Part shown: piece after piece, positions 23,560-35,470 of the stretch
Layout: each line of letters opens with the position of its first letter
Position numbering within the stretch: the stretch's first letter is position 1
DNA from: Patiria pectinifera
Lineage: Eukaryota > Echinodermata > Asteroidea > Valvatida > Asterinidae
Assembly: GCA_029964075.1 (NCBI GenBank)
Contig: CM057149.1
Coordinates: 28,534,197 to 28,598,196, forward strand
Direction: 5' to 3'
DNA length: 64,000 nt
The notes under the pieces: generated by a model
Databases searched by the model: none
What the model saw: only the letters and a program-made list of their open reading frames with translations
What the model was told of the DNA's origin: nothing
Program-made: the position numbers and the translations under genes

Positions 23560-24005
23560 CACCCGTTTAGATTTATTGTACGTCTTTAGAATAGTCTCCC
23601 CATTAACATCCGATCTAGCACATCTCTCAGCTCATTCAAAACGGCTCTAAAAACACACTCCTTTAATCTAGCCAACAACTAGAGGTATGGTTTATCCGGT
23701 TCGTAAGTGACTTCGTCATACACGCGCACGCACCACTGATTACGAGCGCCCATTGGATAAACACTCAAGTTGCGTTAACTTCCGGTTCCATTGGTGCCAT
23801 GCTACACCATGTACAGTAAGTTGAGATGACGTCACGCTTACGAACCGGATAAGAAGCTCTTCTGCTTGTCAGACTACATAGTATACATTGTTTTTGTTCT
23901 TGTTTGTTTTATCGTGTGTATTGTCTTTTCTACTGTAGCGCCATGAGCGCCTTAATAGGTGGATGTGTGCGCTTTATACGTACCCATTATAATTACAAGA
24001 AACGG
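23560..24005 (+). mobile_element. LINE 3' end: end of ORF2 and 3' UTR
   Basis: From 23590 the frame reads NSLPINIRSSTSLSSFKTAL then KTHSF and NLANN, ending at TAG 23682. This is the usual C-terminus of CR1/L2/jockey-type ORF2, where a Trp normally precedes NSLP; here that codon is TAG. After a MITE insertion, the 3' UTR resumes with AGCGCCATGAGCGCC and GTGCGCTTTATACG, the familiar tail of CR1/L2-like LINEs, and ends in a short TAATTA-type tail near 23994. The element is 5'-truncated and old. Exact clade unknown. Confidence 0.75.
23690..23853. mobile_element. MITE nested in the LINE, CRE at its right end
   Basis: TTATCCGGTTCGTAAGTGAC at 23692 pairs with GTCACGCTTACGAACCGGAT ending at 23850. 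The arms are about 28 bases and the element about 161 bases. The right arm includes TGACGTCA (23827); the left arm is mutated at that word. It lies between the LINE stop codon and its 3' UTR, so it inserted after the LINE. Confidence 0.75.
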
Positions 24006-24470
24006 GTCATTTAGAAGACATTCCCGTAGACTTGTGCACACAATTTTTCAAACTTCATTGTGCCCTAACCCAATATTCCCTTGTCCTTTTTTCACGAATT
24101 TCAGTGTGTTTACTAATTAGACCACGAGCAACAAATAAAATCTAATTGCGACATCAAAATTTTGCCCCTAAAGGGGGCTGTGACATTAGGGAGACATGAA
24201 AATGTCTCCCTAATGACCGATGTCTCCCGCCGTTCGAAGAAATTACGATAACGTGTCTCCTTAATGGTACCTTCACACGTATTATTTTTATTATTATGAT
24301 TATTTAATTATTAGGAGAATAATAAATTACCGAGAACCTTAGGGAAACATTCCCAAACTTTCATTTTACCTTCTCCCATACCCCCAGGAATTTTGGTACA
24401 TTTATGTTTTGGACCACGAGCAATCGATCTAGCCTATTTGCGAGACTAAAAGTTTGCCTCTAAATACGAG
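24005..24470 (+). repeat. Diverged direct repeat with perfect hairpin
   Basis: GACCACGAGCAA occurs at 24119 and 24412, each followed by similar AT-rich text and by TTTGCCYCTAAA, giving a period of about 292 bases. Between them, 24184-24197 and 24202-24215 form a perfect 14-base-pair stem with a GAAA loop (CATTAGGGAGACAT). The preceding CCCCTAAAGGGG is also palindromic. Confidence 0.55.
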
Positions 24471-26125
24471 TTGTGCCAAAGAAATCAAACAGGATAGGTA
24501 TTTGCCTAACGGCCTCGCGAGGCAGAAAACTCAACGCACACGGTGAACAAAAATTCACCGCACACGGTGAGCCGTGCTGAGAAAACGGCCTGGAATGACT
24601 TTCTGCTCAGCACGTACATGTAGCGCTCGTGTGCGGCGGGCTTAAGGTATAGCTTATGACGAAAAAAATGTAATTGCATAAATGGCACAGAAAACAAGTA
24701 AAGCCAATGTCTTGCCTCTACGCTGGTTTATAGTGAGATGGAGACCGTGTTATTCAACTACGCAGTAAGCAAGCACTTAGCGTACACTTTTCTTTGTGTG
24801 TTATTCCAAATGACTGCGTCTACCGCACAGAGCCAGCAAGTCGCGCACGCTTTTAGCTCGAAATGATAAAAAAAGCGTTTATTGATTTATTTCAACAGAA
24901 ACAAAAGTCAATACAATTGGCGGGCATTTTTCTTAGGCACAGGAATAAAGAGCATATTGATGGGCCTTATTGTTCTTATTGTTGGTGACTTAATTAAAAC
25001 TCGGTCATTTCTTATGAAAACGTCGATGCGTGCAGAGTACAACAATGCTTTGTACACTAAAAAAACGGAATCTTGTAAACGTGGCTTAAGAAAATCGTTT
25101 TAAAAATTGAAGTGAATACAGTAGCAACCTATTTAGGCCAATCTAAGACCTGTGTTTTTTGGGAGGGAATGAACGTAAGCGGATATGGTGACGTCGAGGT
25201 ATCATATATTGAAAATGTAAATTTTTTGTTATCCCTATCGTTTTTATCGGTTAATTTCAACGTCCAATATTGCCTTGAATAATCTTTCACGCGGTATTGG
25301 CCTGGGGACAGTGAGAATATCGTGTTATTTTCGGCATGATTTCAGGGACAATAAGCGGTAACTTCGTGGGTGGATTTTCCTTCACTCCCAGCGCTAAAAG
25401 ACCTTTTGGCAGTGTCTTCTTAAAGCCACTGTAACTTGAGTAATACTTGCGGTGAGGACATTATTTTAAGTGGGAAGACTGCTTGGCAAAAGAGGAATTA
25501 CACTAATGAGGTAGAGTTGGCCTTTGATGAAATTTGGCTAATAAACCTTATTTTCGAGGTAGACTGTTCCCCTCCCCTAAAATGTAGGGACCAGTAGCTA
25601 GTTCCCATTTAAAGCAATTTATTGGGTCACCTCTGCGCACGCGTATCATGATTGTCAATTTTTGAATCGCTGCTTAGCTTTGTGCATGGACGGTGATTGA
25701 ACACAATGATTGTCAAAACTCACACTTGTCTTACCACAAAAAAGTACGCAAAATCGGCAATGTCTCCATGTGGGCAACTTTCAAGCATTTCAACTGCATA
25801 GGTTTTAAATACTGAACAGTAATTTCCGTCTGTTTATTGATATTTGTAACAGAGACACTTTCGAATTCAGTAGAAATTGAAGCTCATCACCTCGGCCAAA
25901 AACCGCACATTTGTGGCGCGACCTAATGCCATTTTGCAATATGCTGGTTGCGCGCAACCATTACCGTTGTGATTTTTGAATTCACGAGGCGGAATTCAGA
26001 CCTACACACGTCATGCATATAATTTGCATAGATCAGGAGGAATGCCTCCTGATGTAGTCAGGTTCACTGCTAGCTACCTGTCCCCATATTGGAAGTCCGA
26101 ATAACAATGGGGACAGGGAAGCAGA
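24471..26125. other. Intergenic stretch with small hairpin
   Basis: ATCAGGAGG and CCTCCTGAT at 26032-26053 form a 9-bp stem. GGTTGCGCGCAACC near 25954 is a perfect 14-base palindrome. No gene recognised. Confidence 0.5.
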
Positions 26126-26570
26126 CTAATTCAGGAGGAATCCGTTTTCGATCGTGTTCCCTGCGTGTATTATATAAATTGTAAAATGTTGAATGGGATG
26201 GTGCCAGACTATTTATGATTGGAGTGCGTTCCAAGCCTCACTTTTTTTTTAATGTAGCTTAAAGCATTAGGAAATGATTAATCAAATATCTCAAATTATT
26301 CATTAGATCAGACGTGTAAGAACTTTTATTACATTGCTTCCTTTTCTACTAGCAATTTCCAAAAAATGAAGAATTAACCTCGCTTTCCATTACATACACG
26401 CGAAGTGAGCAAGCCGTCAAAATTGGGTAACAAATCGAGATAATTTTGTTCTTTATTTACCTATATTTGATGGCAATTTATTATTTGTTTCTCACCTTGG
26501 AGTCAATTTGAAAAAAAAAGTGTGGTTGACGGATGCGCGTACGACTCAGCCTCGTCTTTACGAAGCTAAC
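26126..26570 (+). mobile_element. Family F element plus side module
   Basis: About 26126-26412 matches the 15.8-kb family F copy (TTTTCGATCGTGTTCCCTG, TTGAATGGGATGGTGCCAG). About 26405-26570 matches the side module of the 13.5-kb copy on the same side. The junction lies at the decayed terminus (ACGCGAAGTGAGCAAG). The shared extra module suggests a longer ancestral element or joint mobilisation. Confidence 0.65.
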
Positions 26571-26784
26571 TCGTCCGCTCAACGATTACTTGCACCTGAA
26601 AGGGCACAGTCTTGGTACAAAAATATTGGTTCAACCAAATTGTACTGCGTCAGTGCTGGCAGGTCAAGAATATGAACGTTGAGGACTGCCAGCTACAGTT
26701 CATCTCACTCACATGGTGTTGTATTAAAACAAGAATGTACAGAAATAATTACTGAGAAAGTTTAGTAAAGTAAAAAAACAAGTG

Positions 26785-26985
26785 CTAGTGCACAATAAGC
26801 TCTGGCCGTGTTGTAAGAAGTCTTGCACGAAAGTCTTGCATGAATTCGATCAAAACGATCCCTGCCAGAGCTGAAAAAAATGCGACGCCGATGGCACATA
26901 TGGAACACCATACTATTGGTCAATTTTTCCATTGACAGACAGATCACCAAGTGACATGTAGAAGCTCCTGCCAGAGCTTAAAAAG
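26785..26985 (+). repeat. Family H dispersed repeat
   Basis: This copy matches those at 49.91 and 55.79 kb on the same strand. Landmarks in order are AAGCTCTGGCCGTGTTG, AAGTCTTGCA, TCGATCAAAACGAT, CAGAGC, AATGCGACGCCGATGGCACA, a GACA array, CACCAAGTGACATGTAGAAG and a closing CAGAGCTTAAAA. This copy has the shortest GACA array. The CTCTG/CAGAG words near both ends give weak inverted symmetry. It could be a SINE or MITE; no pol III boxes were seen. Confidence 0.75.
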
Positions 26986-29335
26986 GTGTTACAAATCAAA
27001 CAAGGTATTAGGTAACAAGGATTAGGTAAATATCCCGTTATCTTTAGTGACCTCGTTAAATCCATCAACAAGTGGTTTATGTAATTATTGGTAATGAATC
27101 GTCCTTTCTAACGTTGTTTAATTGAAAACTACTCGATTAATTGTTTGTCGAGTAAAAGATTAACATGCGAGACCCTAGAGGGCGCTATTAGTGCTGAACA
27201 CAAGTATAACGACAAAGATATTCTGATCAAATATCATACCATATTGTAGCATACAGTTTTTTTTGTTCCGTCGGTAGGTGATCCCATTAAAAAAAAAGTC
27301 AATGAAACATAAACGTGATCGGTGGATTCGACAGGGATGTTTCGATAATAGCTCATCTCACTATCACTAGGCTACCGTGGATATGCCTTTTTTTTCATGA
27401 ATAGGCCTAAATGTGATATTTTTCCATCGAAACTACTGAATTATTCATGATATTGCTTCACCTGCCTACGGAAAAAAGTTCGCCCCCGCTAGCGCTCCGG
27501 TTACAAAAAACATCAGATGATAATAAAAAACAATTAATACTGTACACTGTTGTATCATCGGATGTTATGCACGTGCTTCTTTCACATGCTCTTTTGAAGT
27601 TTCCTGTCGAGGTTAGAATGGACAGCACAAGGCTTTCATTAATAGGTTTTTTCTTTAATGATGCTTAATACCAATCTTATTATTACCTGTATCGCCGACG
27701 CATCTGTCTATTGTGATGGTAACGCACCCAATTAAGCCATTTGTTTGGGCAACAAAATGCCACGAATCACACATATTACTCGCAAACATCGGTCCTCATT
27801 AATACGGTTACTACCCAATGTTAATACGAAAATTGATCATTAGGTAATGCTCATTAGGTGTTAATCTGTATTTGTGCAGATGTGCTGATGTTATTGCATG
27901 TATGATGTCAGGTTTGTGACGGGTTGCTCTTTCAGTTATCGGCGATTTTTTTTTACTCGCTACGTCATTAGAGAGGTCATCAATTTGTGTGGTCTAGTGA
28001 CGTCATACGCAACTCACCATCCGCTACGCGTCAGTGTTAAACGCATAGTAAATTGCCATTTTTACCCTATTTTCTAATAAGTCATTTAATCGTGTAGGAT
28101 CTGATCGAAAGGGAATGGACTGCGGAACATATATTATATGCCATTGGTCTGTGTTTCAAAGCAGGCTTTCATCGGAGGCTGCCATTTTGGATTACTGATT
28201 TGGTTCCGATAACTACATGTATATGCGTACGCGTACGCGTACACGATGCGAAACAACGGTATGATGGATACCGGTTATATACGGATAGCGGATGCGAAAC
28301 CTTGAAAGACTTATTCGCTTTAATAGCCTCTTTCATACACAAGGAAAACCATGTGCCCAAACATCTCAATTGCATTTTCACTTTTTTCTAAGTACAAGCT
28401 TTCGAATTTCAATGTGACAGCTTTCTGCTGTACAGGGATTTTCATTTTCACCGTGGTACTTCGTAACACTCAAAACACGGATTATTTTCGAACGGCAAAT
28501 TGATTGATACGTTATATGTTTTAGAGTGTATTGTGTCACAGGGTTTCGAATCTACTCTCTCAACCAACATCTTGCTCTCAAGCTGTGTCGCACAGGTTAG
28601 GTAAATCATGTCAAAGGTTCGCTAGTTGGCTAAATTATAAATATGAATAGATATGAATGGTAACCAGGTTGCTATCGAAAGTTTTCCTTGAGTGTAAATC
28701 AGTATACCTGCTGGATATTAGTAGCATAACGTTGACAACAACTACGGTCTGAAATTAAAAATGTCCTTGCCTTCCAATCCAGACGATTTATTTGGGATTA
28801 AATAATTAGTACCAAAAAGTGGGATATAGACATGTACTCATAAGCAAAAAGGTCGTTGTTTTAGAGTTCATTTCGAAAGATTACAAACCAACTGTGTCAA
28901 CCCTAATGTAATGAAAGTCGGACTGAGGTAAATGACTTTACCTATTCACCTTTAAGAGAAACAATCGGCAAACCAGCAGTGGAGTCAGATTACGCGAGGG
29001 AGGTTTCCGTTCCCTGCCGTGGACCGATTTGAGCTGCACCGTTCGCGTTTCAATCTCACCCCTTAATCTTTCGGCTGTGCGATGGGGGGCTTAACCGGCG
29101 ATTTGTGTCCAATTGAGGGGGGATAGATTGGGAATCCTCCTGGTGACGGGTCACAGGATACCGGGGCAATGCTGCGATGATAAGGACGGCTCGGGTATCA
29201 TCCAGAGACAAGCCTGGAAACAAAATCCGCGGTGGGATTCGGACTATTTGGGAAGTGTGTGGGTTGAAGTGACATTATACATGTTTTTTTGTTTTTTTTA
29301 CGACTGAGGACTTAGGACAAAAGGAACATCCGAGA
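26986..29335. other. Intergenic stretch, no gene recognised
   Basis: TGACGTCA lies at 27998 and a GCGTAC triple repeat at about 28225. About 28990-29250 is G+C-rich, with a 64-codon frame that I cannot link to any protein. Nothing else is supportable. Confidence 0.45.
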
Positions 29336-29711
29336 TAACTCCGAGGACCTGAGGTAAAGTCCTCGGTAGTTTTTCGTGTACAAATAAGGTGAGACATGTT
29401 CAGGAAAAAAAAAATATAGGAACGAAAGAATTAAGGGTCCTTGCCGGAGGCCTTCGAATTCGAAGCATAAGTCTATTTTTGTTGGCTCTCTTTGGCAAAG
29501 CAACCGGGGAAAAATATGTACAATAATATAAGGTAACTCCGAGGACCTGAGGCAAAGTCCTCGGTCGATTTTCGTGTACAAGTCCAAACAATAGGAACGA
29601 AAGAGTTGAACAATAAGGGTCCTTATATAGTGTCGTAAAAACCACACCGTGTCGGGAGGCTTTTGAATTCGAAGCAAATTCTATTTTGGGCTCTCTTGGC
29701 AAAGCAACCGG
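29336..29711. repeat. Two-copy tandem repeat, unit about 200 bases
   Basis: Unit 1 (29336-29511) and unit 2 (29535-29711) share ACTCCGAGGACCTGAGG, AAAGTCCTCGGT, TTTTCGTGTACAA, TAGGAACGAAAGA, AAGGGTCCTT, GAATTCGAAGCA and TTGGCAAAGCAACCGG in the same order. Each unit begins with a hairpin (CCGAGGAC / GTCCTCGG). The two overlapping minus-strand frames repeat the same peptide words only because the DNA is duplicated. Confidence 0.85.
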
Positions 29712-29734
29712 AAAACAATATTATATGCAATCTC

Positions 29735-29914
29735 GGAATAAATCCCCGTCATCTGATTGGTGGGTCGTTGATCACGTGTAATTGAACTGTTCGTCCCAGC
29801 CCACGGCGCGGCTGCACCGCAAAACTAGAAGTTCTATTCCACGGTAAATAGACGTTCAATTACACGGTCAAACTACTGGTGCTCTGACCAATCAGATGAC
29901 GAGGATTTATTCAG
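29735..29914. mobile_element. Foldback MITE, 180 bases
   Basis: GAATAAATCCCCGTCATCTG at the left is mirrored by CAGATGACGAGGATTTATTC at the right, and the arms continue through ATTGGT. A second inverted pair lies inside (GTGTAATTGAAC / GTTCAATTACAC). Nearly all of the element is an imperfect palindrome. Confidence 0.8.
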
Positions 29915-29945
29915 GTGATGTACAAAAAAAAAAAACTGTTACACA

Positions 29946-30058
29946 TTCGTGCAATGGATAGATAATTTCATTCGCTGACAGATGGAATGTTCCATCCGCC
30001 TCGTGGAATGGAACATTCTATCTGTTACCTCATGAAAGTATTCTTACCATTGCACTCA
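29946..30058. mobile_element. Foldback element, about 50-base arms
   Basis: GTGCAATGGATAGATA and ACAGATGGAATGTTCCAT on the left are mirrored on the right by TGGAACATTCTATCTGT and CTTACCATTGCAC. It lies only 32 bases after another foldback element, so the two could be one compound insertion. Confidence 0.75.
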
Positions 30059-31624
30059 CAAACATTCATTTTTTGGATACCAAGGGCTTCGTTTACCCAT
30101 ACTTCATCTTTCTGCATGCCTCATTAATTTGGATAAAGGCTATACAGAACAAAAATAATTCGCATATTCGAATCTTCGCATGCATATCTGGGAGTACACG
30201 GATATGCGCAGCGACCAAAGACGTCATGGTGACGTCACCTGATGTCAGGGGATCGCCTGTTCTTCGAATTGGATGTTAGAGTCGCTTGCATTTGCCCTTG
30301 GTTCTTAACAAAAACAGATGTAAGCGTGGCCGGATGCTTGACGGAAAGTGACGATATTGTGACGTCATCCAGTTCCACATGTTTGTTTTGTAATTTCTTT
30401 AACTCGACCTTGGTTAAAAAGCATACAAAGCCCCCGATTTTCACATTTTGTTTATGCAAACAAAAGTGTTTCCTTATTTTGTTTTACTCATTTGGAAGGT
30501 GTGGTTATGGGTTGGGACGAATGTTCACATCGAGCATGCATTACTAAGCTATTTAAAATGTTTGCCCATAAGAAAGACTCACAATATTGATTCATGTTTC
30601 ACCATCTCCGACACAAAACAGGTCATTTGAAGAACCAATCAATAAAGCCTTCGTCTCGTGCTTAAACAAATGTCAAAATTCTCTCAAATTACAGAGTATG
30701 CTCGCACAAGAGCCAATATTCTTTTTTTTTTCAATTTGAATGTTTACACACACTCCCGGCTCGTTCTGGCTTTTAGAGTCATTTTGACGTTCTTTAATTT
30801 CAATCAGACAAAAACCTAGAAATTCTCTATTTTCTAGCTGACAACGAAGGGCCCTGGGCCGTGTGGACAGACGATACAATTGAGGCTTAGTGCAGTGCCA
30901 ATGGTGTCTTCCGTTTGCAAATTCTCATTTCCGCATTTTTGGCGGGAAATGGTGGCTGGTCAGTCGTCTGCGATTTGAGCAAATATTTTGCCGCGTGATG
31001 TCTGCGGGCAGCAGAGATGAGCTGTGTTTACACAATACGATCAGTAAAATTCGCCTTAGAGTCCTTGAATGAATTCTCCGGCGTTTTGATGAAGTGAGTT
31101 TTGATGAGGTTATCTGAGGTTGTAGTTGCACGCTTTTCTGATCCACAGACAGGAAATAAAAGGCTTTAATTTAATAATAGAAATATCAAATGACTTTTCT
31201 GTGGGCACATGTTGTGACAGATCGGCCGCGGCAAAGACAAGAAAGGAACTGTTTAATTAAATTGTGAGTGAAAAACTACATTCATTTGTTTGTGTCAAAA
31301 CGGCAAACACCTCATAAGGCTATAATCAGTTTGATGGACGCCGTTAGAGAAACATCGCATAAGGAAACACGTACTTGGATAGAACGTACTAAAACACATT
31401 GCTTGTATTTATGACCACGTTAAAGGATTTGATGCGAAATTATGAAGAAAAAAAATGCAATTGAAAAGTATTCCATACAAAATAATTGAAATAATAGTTA
31501 AAAGTCACAATTTTAAAATTACTTAAGAATGAACTCGAAAGCATATCATTTGGCCTTAATGTGATCTATCACAAAAAGATAATGTAACAAACATGACGCA
31601 TAGTATTGTTTGTACCAATAGACT
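30059..31624. other. Intergenic stretch with two CRE sites
   Basis: TGACGTCA lies at 30230 and 30360, with a related GACGTCAT at 30220. No gene is recognised. Frames of 60-101 codons overlap on both strands without motifs. Confidence 0.45.
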
Positions 31625-31920
31625 CTGTTCACGAGTCGGCCATATTAGATTTTTGGAACTTGCGAGTAGAAATGAAATCAGCGACAAAGAACTTCCATTC
31701 ATGGGAATAAAGAAAGTTATACATAGTTATATCAGTCTGCCCTGAAATTAAAATTTGTGATTAAACATATCCTAATGTTTTTAGCCACATTAAATAAAAA
31801 TTTAAAGCGAGGCTTGCAACGCACTCCAATCATAAAATAGTCTGGCACCATACCATTCAAATGTAAACAATGCATAAAATACATTCAGGGAAGACGATCG
31901 AAAATGGCTTCCTTATGAAT
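31625..31920 (-). mobile_element. Family F MITE, reverse copy
   Basis: The ends read inward as CACGAGTCGGCCATATTAGA and, from the other side, TTCATAAGGAAGCCATTTTC. This gives imperfect inverted repeats around GCCAT. The middle carries CGCACTCCAATCATAAAATA and GTCTGGCACCAT. Confidence 0.75.
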
Positions 31921-33130
31921 AAGGTTTATTAGGTAAGGTTTGAATGCAATCTATTAGGTCTTCCAGCGAGGGGAATCCCCGCTACATTATGAAATCACAA
32001 CTTTAACTCGATCCCCTGAAACGTAATAAAATATTAATGCAAGCCTTTTGATGCACCTTTATGTCCCATTTATCTTTATTTTTCAATCTTCGTATTGCCC
32101 TTTTCATTGGTGTTTTGATGCCTATTTGGTTTTGCTGCTCACGCCAATTTCCATATTCATGAGCAAAAACTATGATGTCACTTTTGGCAGAAACATTTAG
32201 AGTTACAGCTGCTCCAGCATCAAAGGTTTCCAGAATTGTTTTGACTTTGCGATGGTATTTCTTTTGGGGTAACACATCGGTGTACCAGTAAACAATAGGT
32301 TTCAGTGTAAACCTTATGTCATTAACCCTTTAATGACATTTTAGAGTTTTCTTAAATGAAGCAGGAATGGCGTACTATATAATTTCTTATTTCGATATAC
32401 ATGTATTACTCATTTTCATGTGGGCAGAAGTCATGTCGGTGAAATGTCGACTGGATTGGTTGCTATCGTGCAGGATCTGTAAACATGCCTCACTCTAAAA
32501 TAGCTCAGGCAACTTGCAACTCATGTTGTTTAGTTGGTTCACAATTAGTCTATCCAGGCATAATGCGCTTGTGTGTGTAAATAAAAAAAAATAAAAAAAT
32601 AAGAAGAAAATCTCAAGGCCATTGAGAAAGCACGGCGAGTCACCCATTTGTCTTCGATCCTGCCGCGTGGACATTCTACATTTATGTAATAATCTATTTT
32701 TTTTTCACCAATGTCAAGCTCGTAAAAGACCTGTCAGCATAACCAGTGAAAATTCAGTGGAAATCGGCAACAATCTCCTCTTGTAAAACGACTCGTCTAT
32801 TTTGTATGCCGAAAGGGATATGACAGACAACTCCTACGTTCTCACTATAATCCTACTCATTTTGTTTTCATTCCAGCCCCCGACAATCGTATTGATCGTA
32901 TTAAGATAATAAACTGTCATTGGACGAGGAATAACAATCTGCACGCTTCTATTGTTCGCTTATCAAAATCACAAACAAAAGCCTTCATTTTTATGTGAGC
33001 GACACATTTGGCGTGGGCGCATACCAAAAAAACAACAAAGGCATACTACGCGCTGCCTAGTGCGCCCGTGAGCGAAAGGGGGTGTTGATGAAGCAAGGAC
33101 AAGGATAAACACGGTACCAACTGACTGCGG
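31921..33130. other. Intergenic stretch, one weak coding candidate
   Basis: On the minus strand about 32330-32003 is open for about 108 codons. It contains the phrase TFDAGAAVTLNVSAKSDIIV, which looks protein-like by eye. It has no convincing splice sites or recognised family, and frames of this length are expected by chance. An A-rich tract lies at 32580-32610. Confidence 0.3.
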
Positions 33131-33176
33131 TCTATGATATTATCATAAGACCTTTGTGATATTATCATAGGACCAT
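33131..33176 (+). repeat. Direct repeat TGATATTATCATARGACC
   Basis: The 18-base unit occurs twice, 27 bases apart. Each unit contains the palindrome TGATATTATCA. Function unknown. Confidence 0.75.
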
Positions 33177-33484
33177 CAGGTAATCAATAAGTCGAAGTCA
33201 CCACCGCAGTAACAATGTGAGCTTGATCAAATCAAAGCTGCCGACTACTGCGTGTGTTGACAATCAGTCCAATCTCCTACCAGATGTGTTTTTGCGAGCC
33301 CTGTCATGTGTTGACGTTTCGTATTTAGTTGGTGAAGCTCATGCAGAAGAAGTTTCAAACAAAGTGAAAACTTCTTATTAAGAAAGAGGCGTCTTTTGAT
33401 CTGAGCACTTTGTCTTTAGATTATCAGTCAGGCTTTAAGAGCGTTAATTGTAGTGAACAGGGTATGTTACAGCAGTCAACATGT

Positions 33485-33712
33485 TGCATGGAACGTGGCC
33501 TAGTGGTTAGGGTTTGTAACTCATGTTCAGAGGGTCAGGGGTTCGAATTCAGCTACTGCCTATATGCGGTGTCCTTGGGCAAGCCACTTCACCCCCACTT
33601 GCCTCCCTTCACACAGGAGCACAAATGGATATACCATGCACTAGCCGGGGAGTAACCTGCGATGGATTAGCATCCCATCCATGGGGAATAGAAATATTCC
33701 CAGTCGTTTCAT
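33485..33712 (+). mobile_element. tRNA-derived SINE
   Basis: The A box TGGCCTAGTGGTTAGG (33496) and B box GGTTCGAATTC (33540) have normal spacing. Then come CTTGGGCAAGCCACTTCACC and CCTGCGATGGATTAGCATCC, the latter resembling the L2/V-type tails known in animal SINEs. The 3' limit is uncertain. No acceptor stem can be built, so it is not a tRNA gene. Confidence 0.8.
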
Positions 33713-35470
33713 GTCAAGGGAAAACGGCGATAAACGCCGGCCTGATCGGCCACGTTGGCTCCTGTCAGACTTTACTTAGGCTACAACATTTCGCATAGTC
33801 TTAATATTTTCAGTCCAAAACAAGTTGAAACAACGACGCTAGAAGGCGATGGGGATTTCCACAGACTCTCTGCATCTTGAAGGTGCAGTGTTTTTGGTTC
33901 GCTTTGGCAAAGTATACCTTCACATAAGTCAACAATGCTACAGGACCAAAAACCTCCCCAAGGCGGTTGCATTGCAAATACAGAGTCAGTATCTAATCGT
34001 GCGGACGATTTAGAAGGAACAAACCTCTCTGACATTTCGTGTTCAAACAATTATCCTCGCCTGAATATTGAACACAACACTTACAATGTTTTCCAACAGG
34101 AATTGATTAGAATTTATGTTGCTTTTTGTTTGTTTGTGTTTATGTTGGGGTGTTGGGGCTGTTGTTTGTGTCTTCAATATCTTTGAAAAATGTTCAGGGT
34201 TAAGTGATGCAAGAGCCATGCATCCAGCAAATCAAGCCACTCTGGCGCAAAACTGAATGCCAGGCAACCCAAAATAAGCATTATGACAAAGAAAGACATA
34301 CGGAAAGACGTTTTCCCAATGTCTGCGGAAGAACAAAAATTGATGAACAGCCTACAACACATTTTGGTTTAGTGTCTTTAAATATTTCACTACACGCATA
34401 TAGGTTGATCATCCTCACATTACAGGATGGCGACTCAAATGAAGAACTGGGAAACACGGGATTCAATTTACCAGTCGCTGAGAAAACGCAGACCCGTTTT
34501 TATTATTGGTTTCATTTTTATTGCCGGTGTCTCCTCGGCCGATCTTCTCCAATCACTCGCAATGGAAACTGACGACGGCCGCTCACCGTCCCATTTTCCA
34601 TGCCCGGTGTATTTACGTCTGAAACAACTTCCCTGATTATGGTCTTTATCCTTCCCAAGACCTTTCTCCCTGCGTGTTATTGATGCTTGTTGTTGAATGG
34701 GGGTATTAAAAGACAAATCTAATTCCATGCCCTCATTTTCGGGATTTATTACGACTTCCTGTTTTTCATGCAGTATATAATGTTCAGGCCTCCTTGGATG
34801 TGGCTTTGCAATCACAGAGTGATGTGTTGCGATACAGACTGTATCGAATTTTGGCCGTGGGCCTTTACCTCCTCGTGTGGTTTGAGAGACAAACCCCTCA
34901 AAGAACGCTGTAAACCTGCCGTTCAGATTCGGGAACAATACCCCTGATGAAAATAGAACATGCATTCGTTTTCCCTTTAAAAAGGACATGTCGCCAAATA
35001 TGGGAATTATTTTTGGACACAGATACGTACGTTGTTTTCTCACTCAAGTTGCTAATTCGGTAACCTACAGTGTGTTGGCTCGGGGAAAGAAACAAAAGCA
35101 AGAATAGGAGTTGGAACGTACATACGTCAAAACAATGTTCAAACAGAATTTGTAAATGTGCTTGGATAGTTGTGACGTGTTAACATTTCGACTTCATGAA
35201 GAAAGAGTCACGGACAAATCACTCTGTAGAGAATTGTGTCCATCAATAAGCTAAATTTGGACCGATTGAGGGCTCTATGCGACTTTTCCCCTCAGGGATT
35301 AAAAATCAGTGTCAATACTAGTTTTACCTTACGTACTTGTATTATAACAAGTAGTGACACTGATGTTTAATCATTGAAGGGGGATTCGTATAGTGCACCC
35401 AATCGATCCAAAATTAGCCTAATGATGGAAAAAATATTACAGAATGGATTTGTCCGTGATTATTTCTTTA
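33713..35470. other. Intergenic stretch with overlapping open frames
   Basis: Apart from the 191-codon minus-strand frame listed next, plus-strand frames of 122 and 69 codons overlap it. The 69-codon frame begins just after ATTACAG in a strong start context (AGGATGG), but has no recognisable motif beyond a hydrophobic run (PVFIIGFIFIAGV). Confidence 0.35.
34470..35043 (-). other. Unexplained 191-codon open frame
   Basis: By rough calculation a frame this long is expected well under once in the window by chance. The sequence is rich in Lys, Arg, Glu and Pro and has several dibasic pairs (KGKR, RRPEHY, TRREKG, FRRKY), as in some secreted precursors, but no signal peptide. Inside it, TTTTCATCAG|GG at 34943 and GAG|GTAAAG at 34869 could bound a 75-nt phase 1-1 exon. 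No domain recognised; an opposing plus-strand frame weakens the case. Confidence 0.2.

Noticed and set aside
29312-29702. Two frames with repeated peptide words (LRSSEL)
   Set aside because: The DNA is a tandem duplication; no sign of coding constraint.
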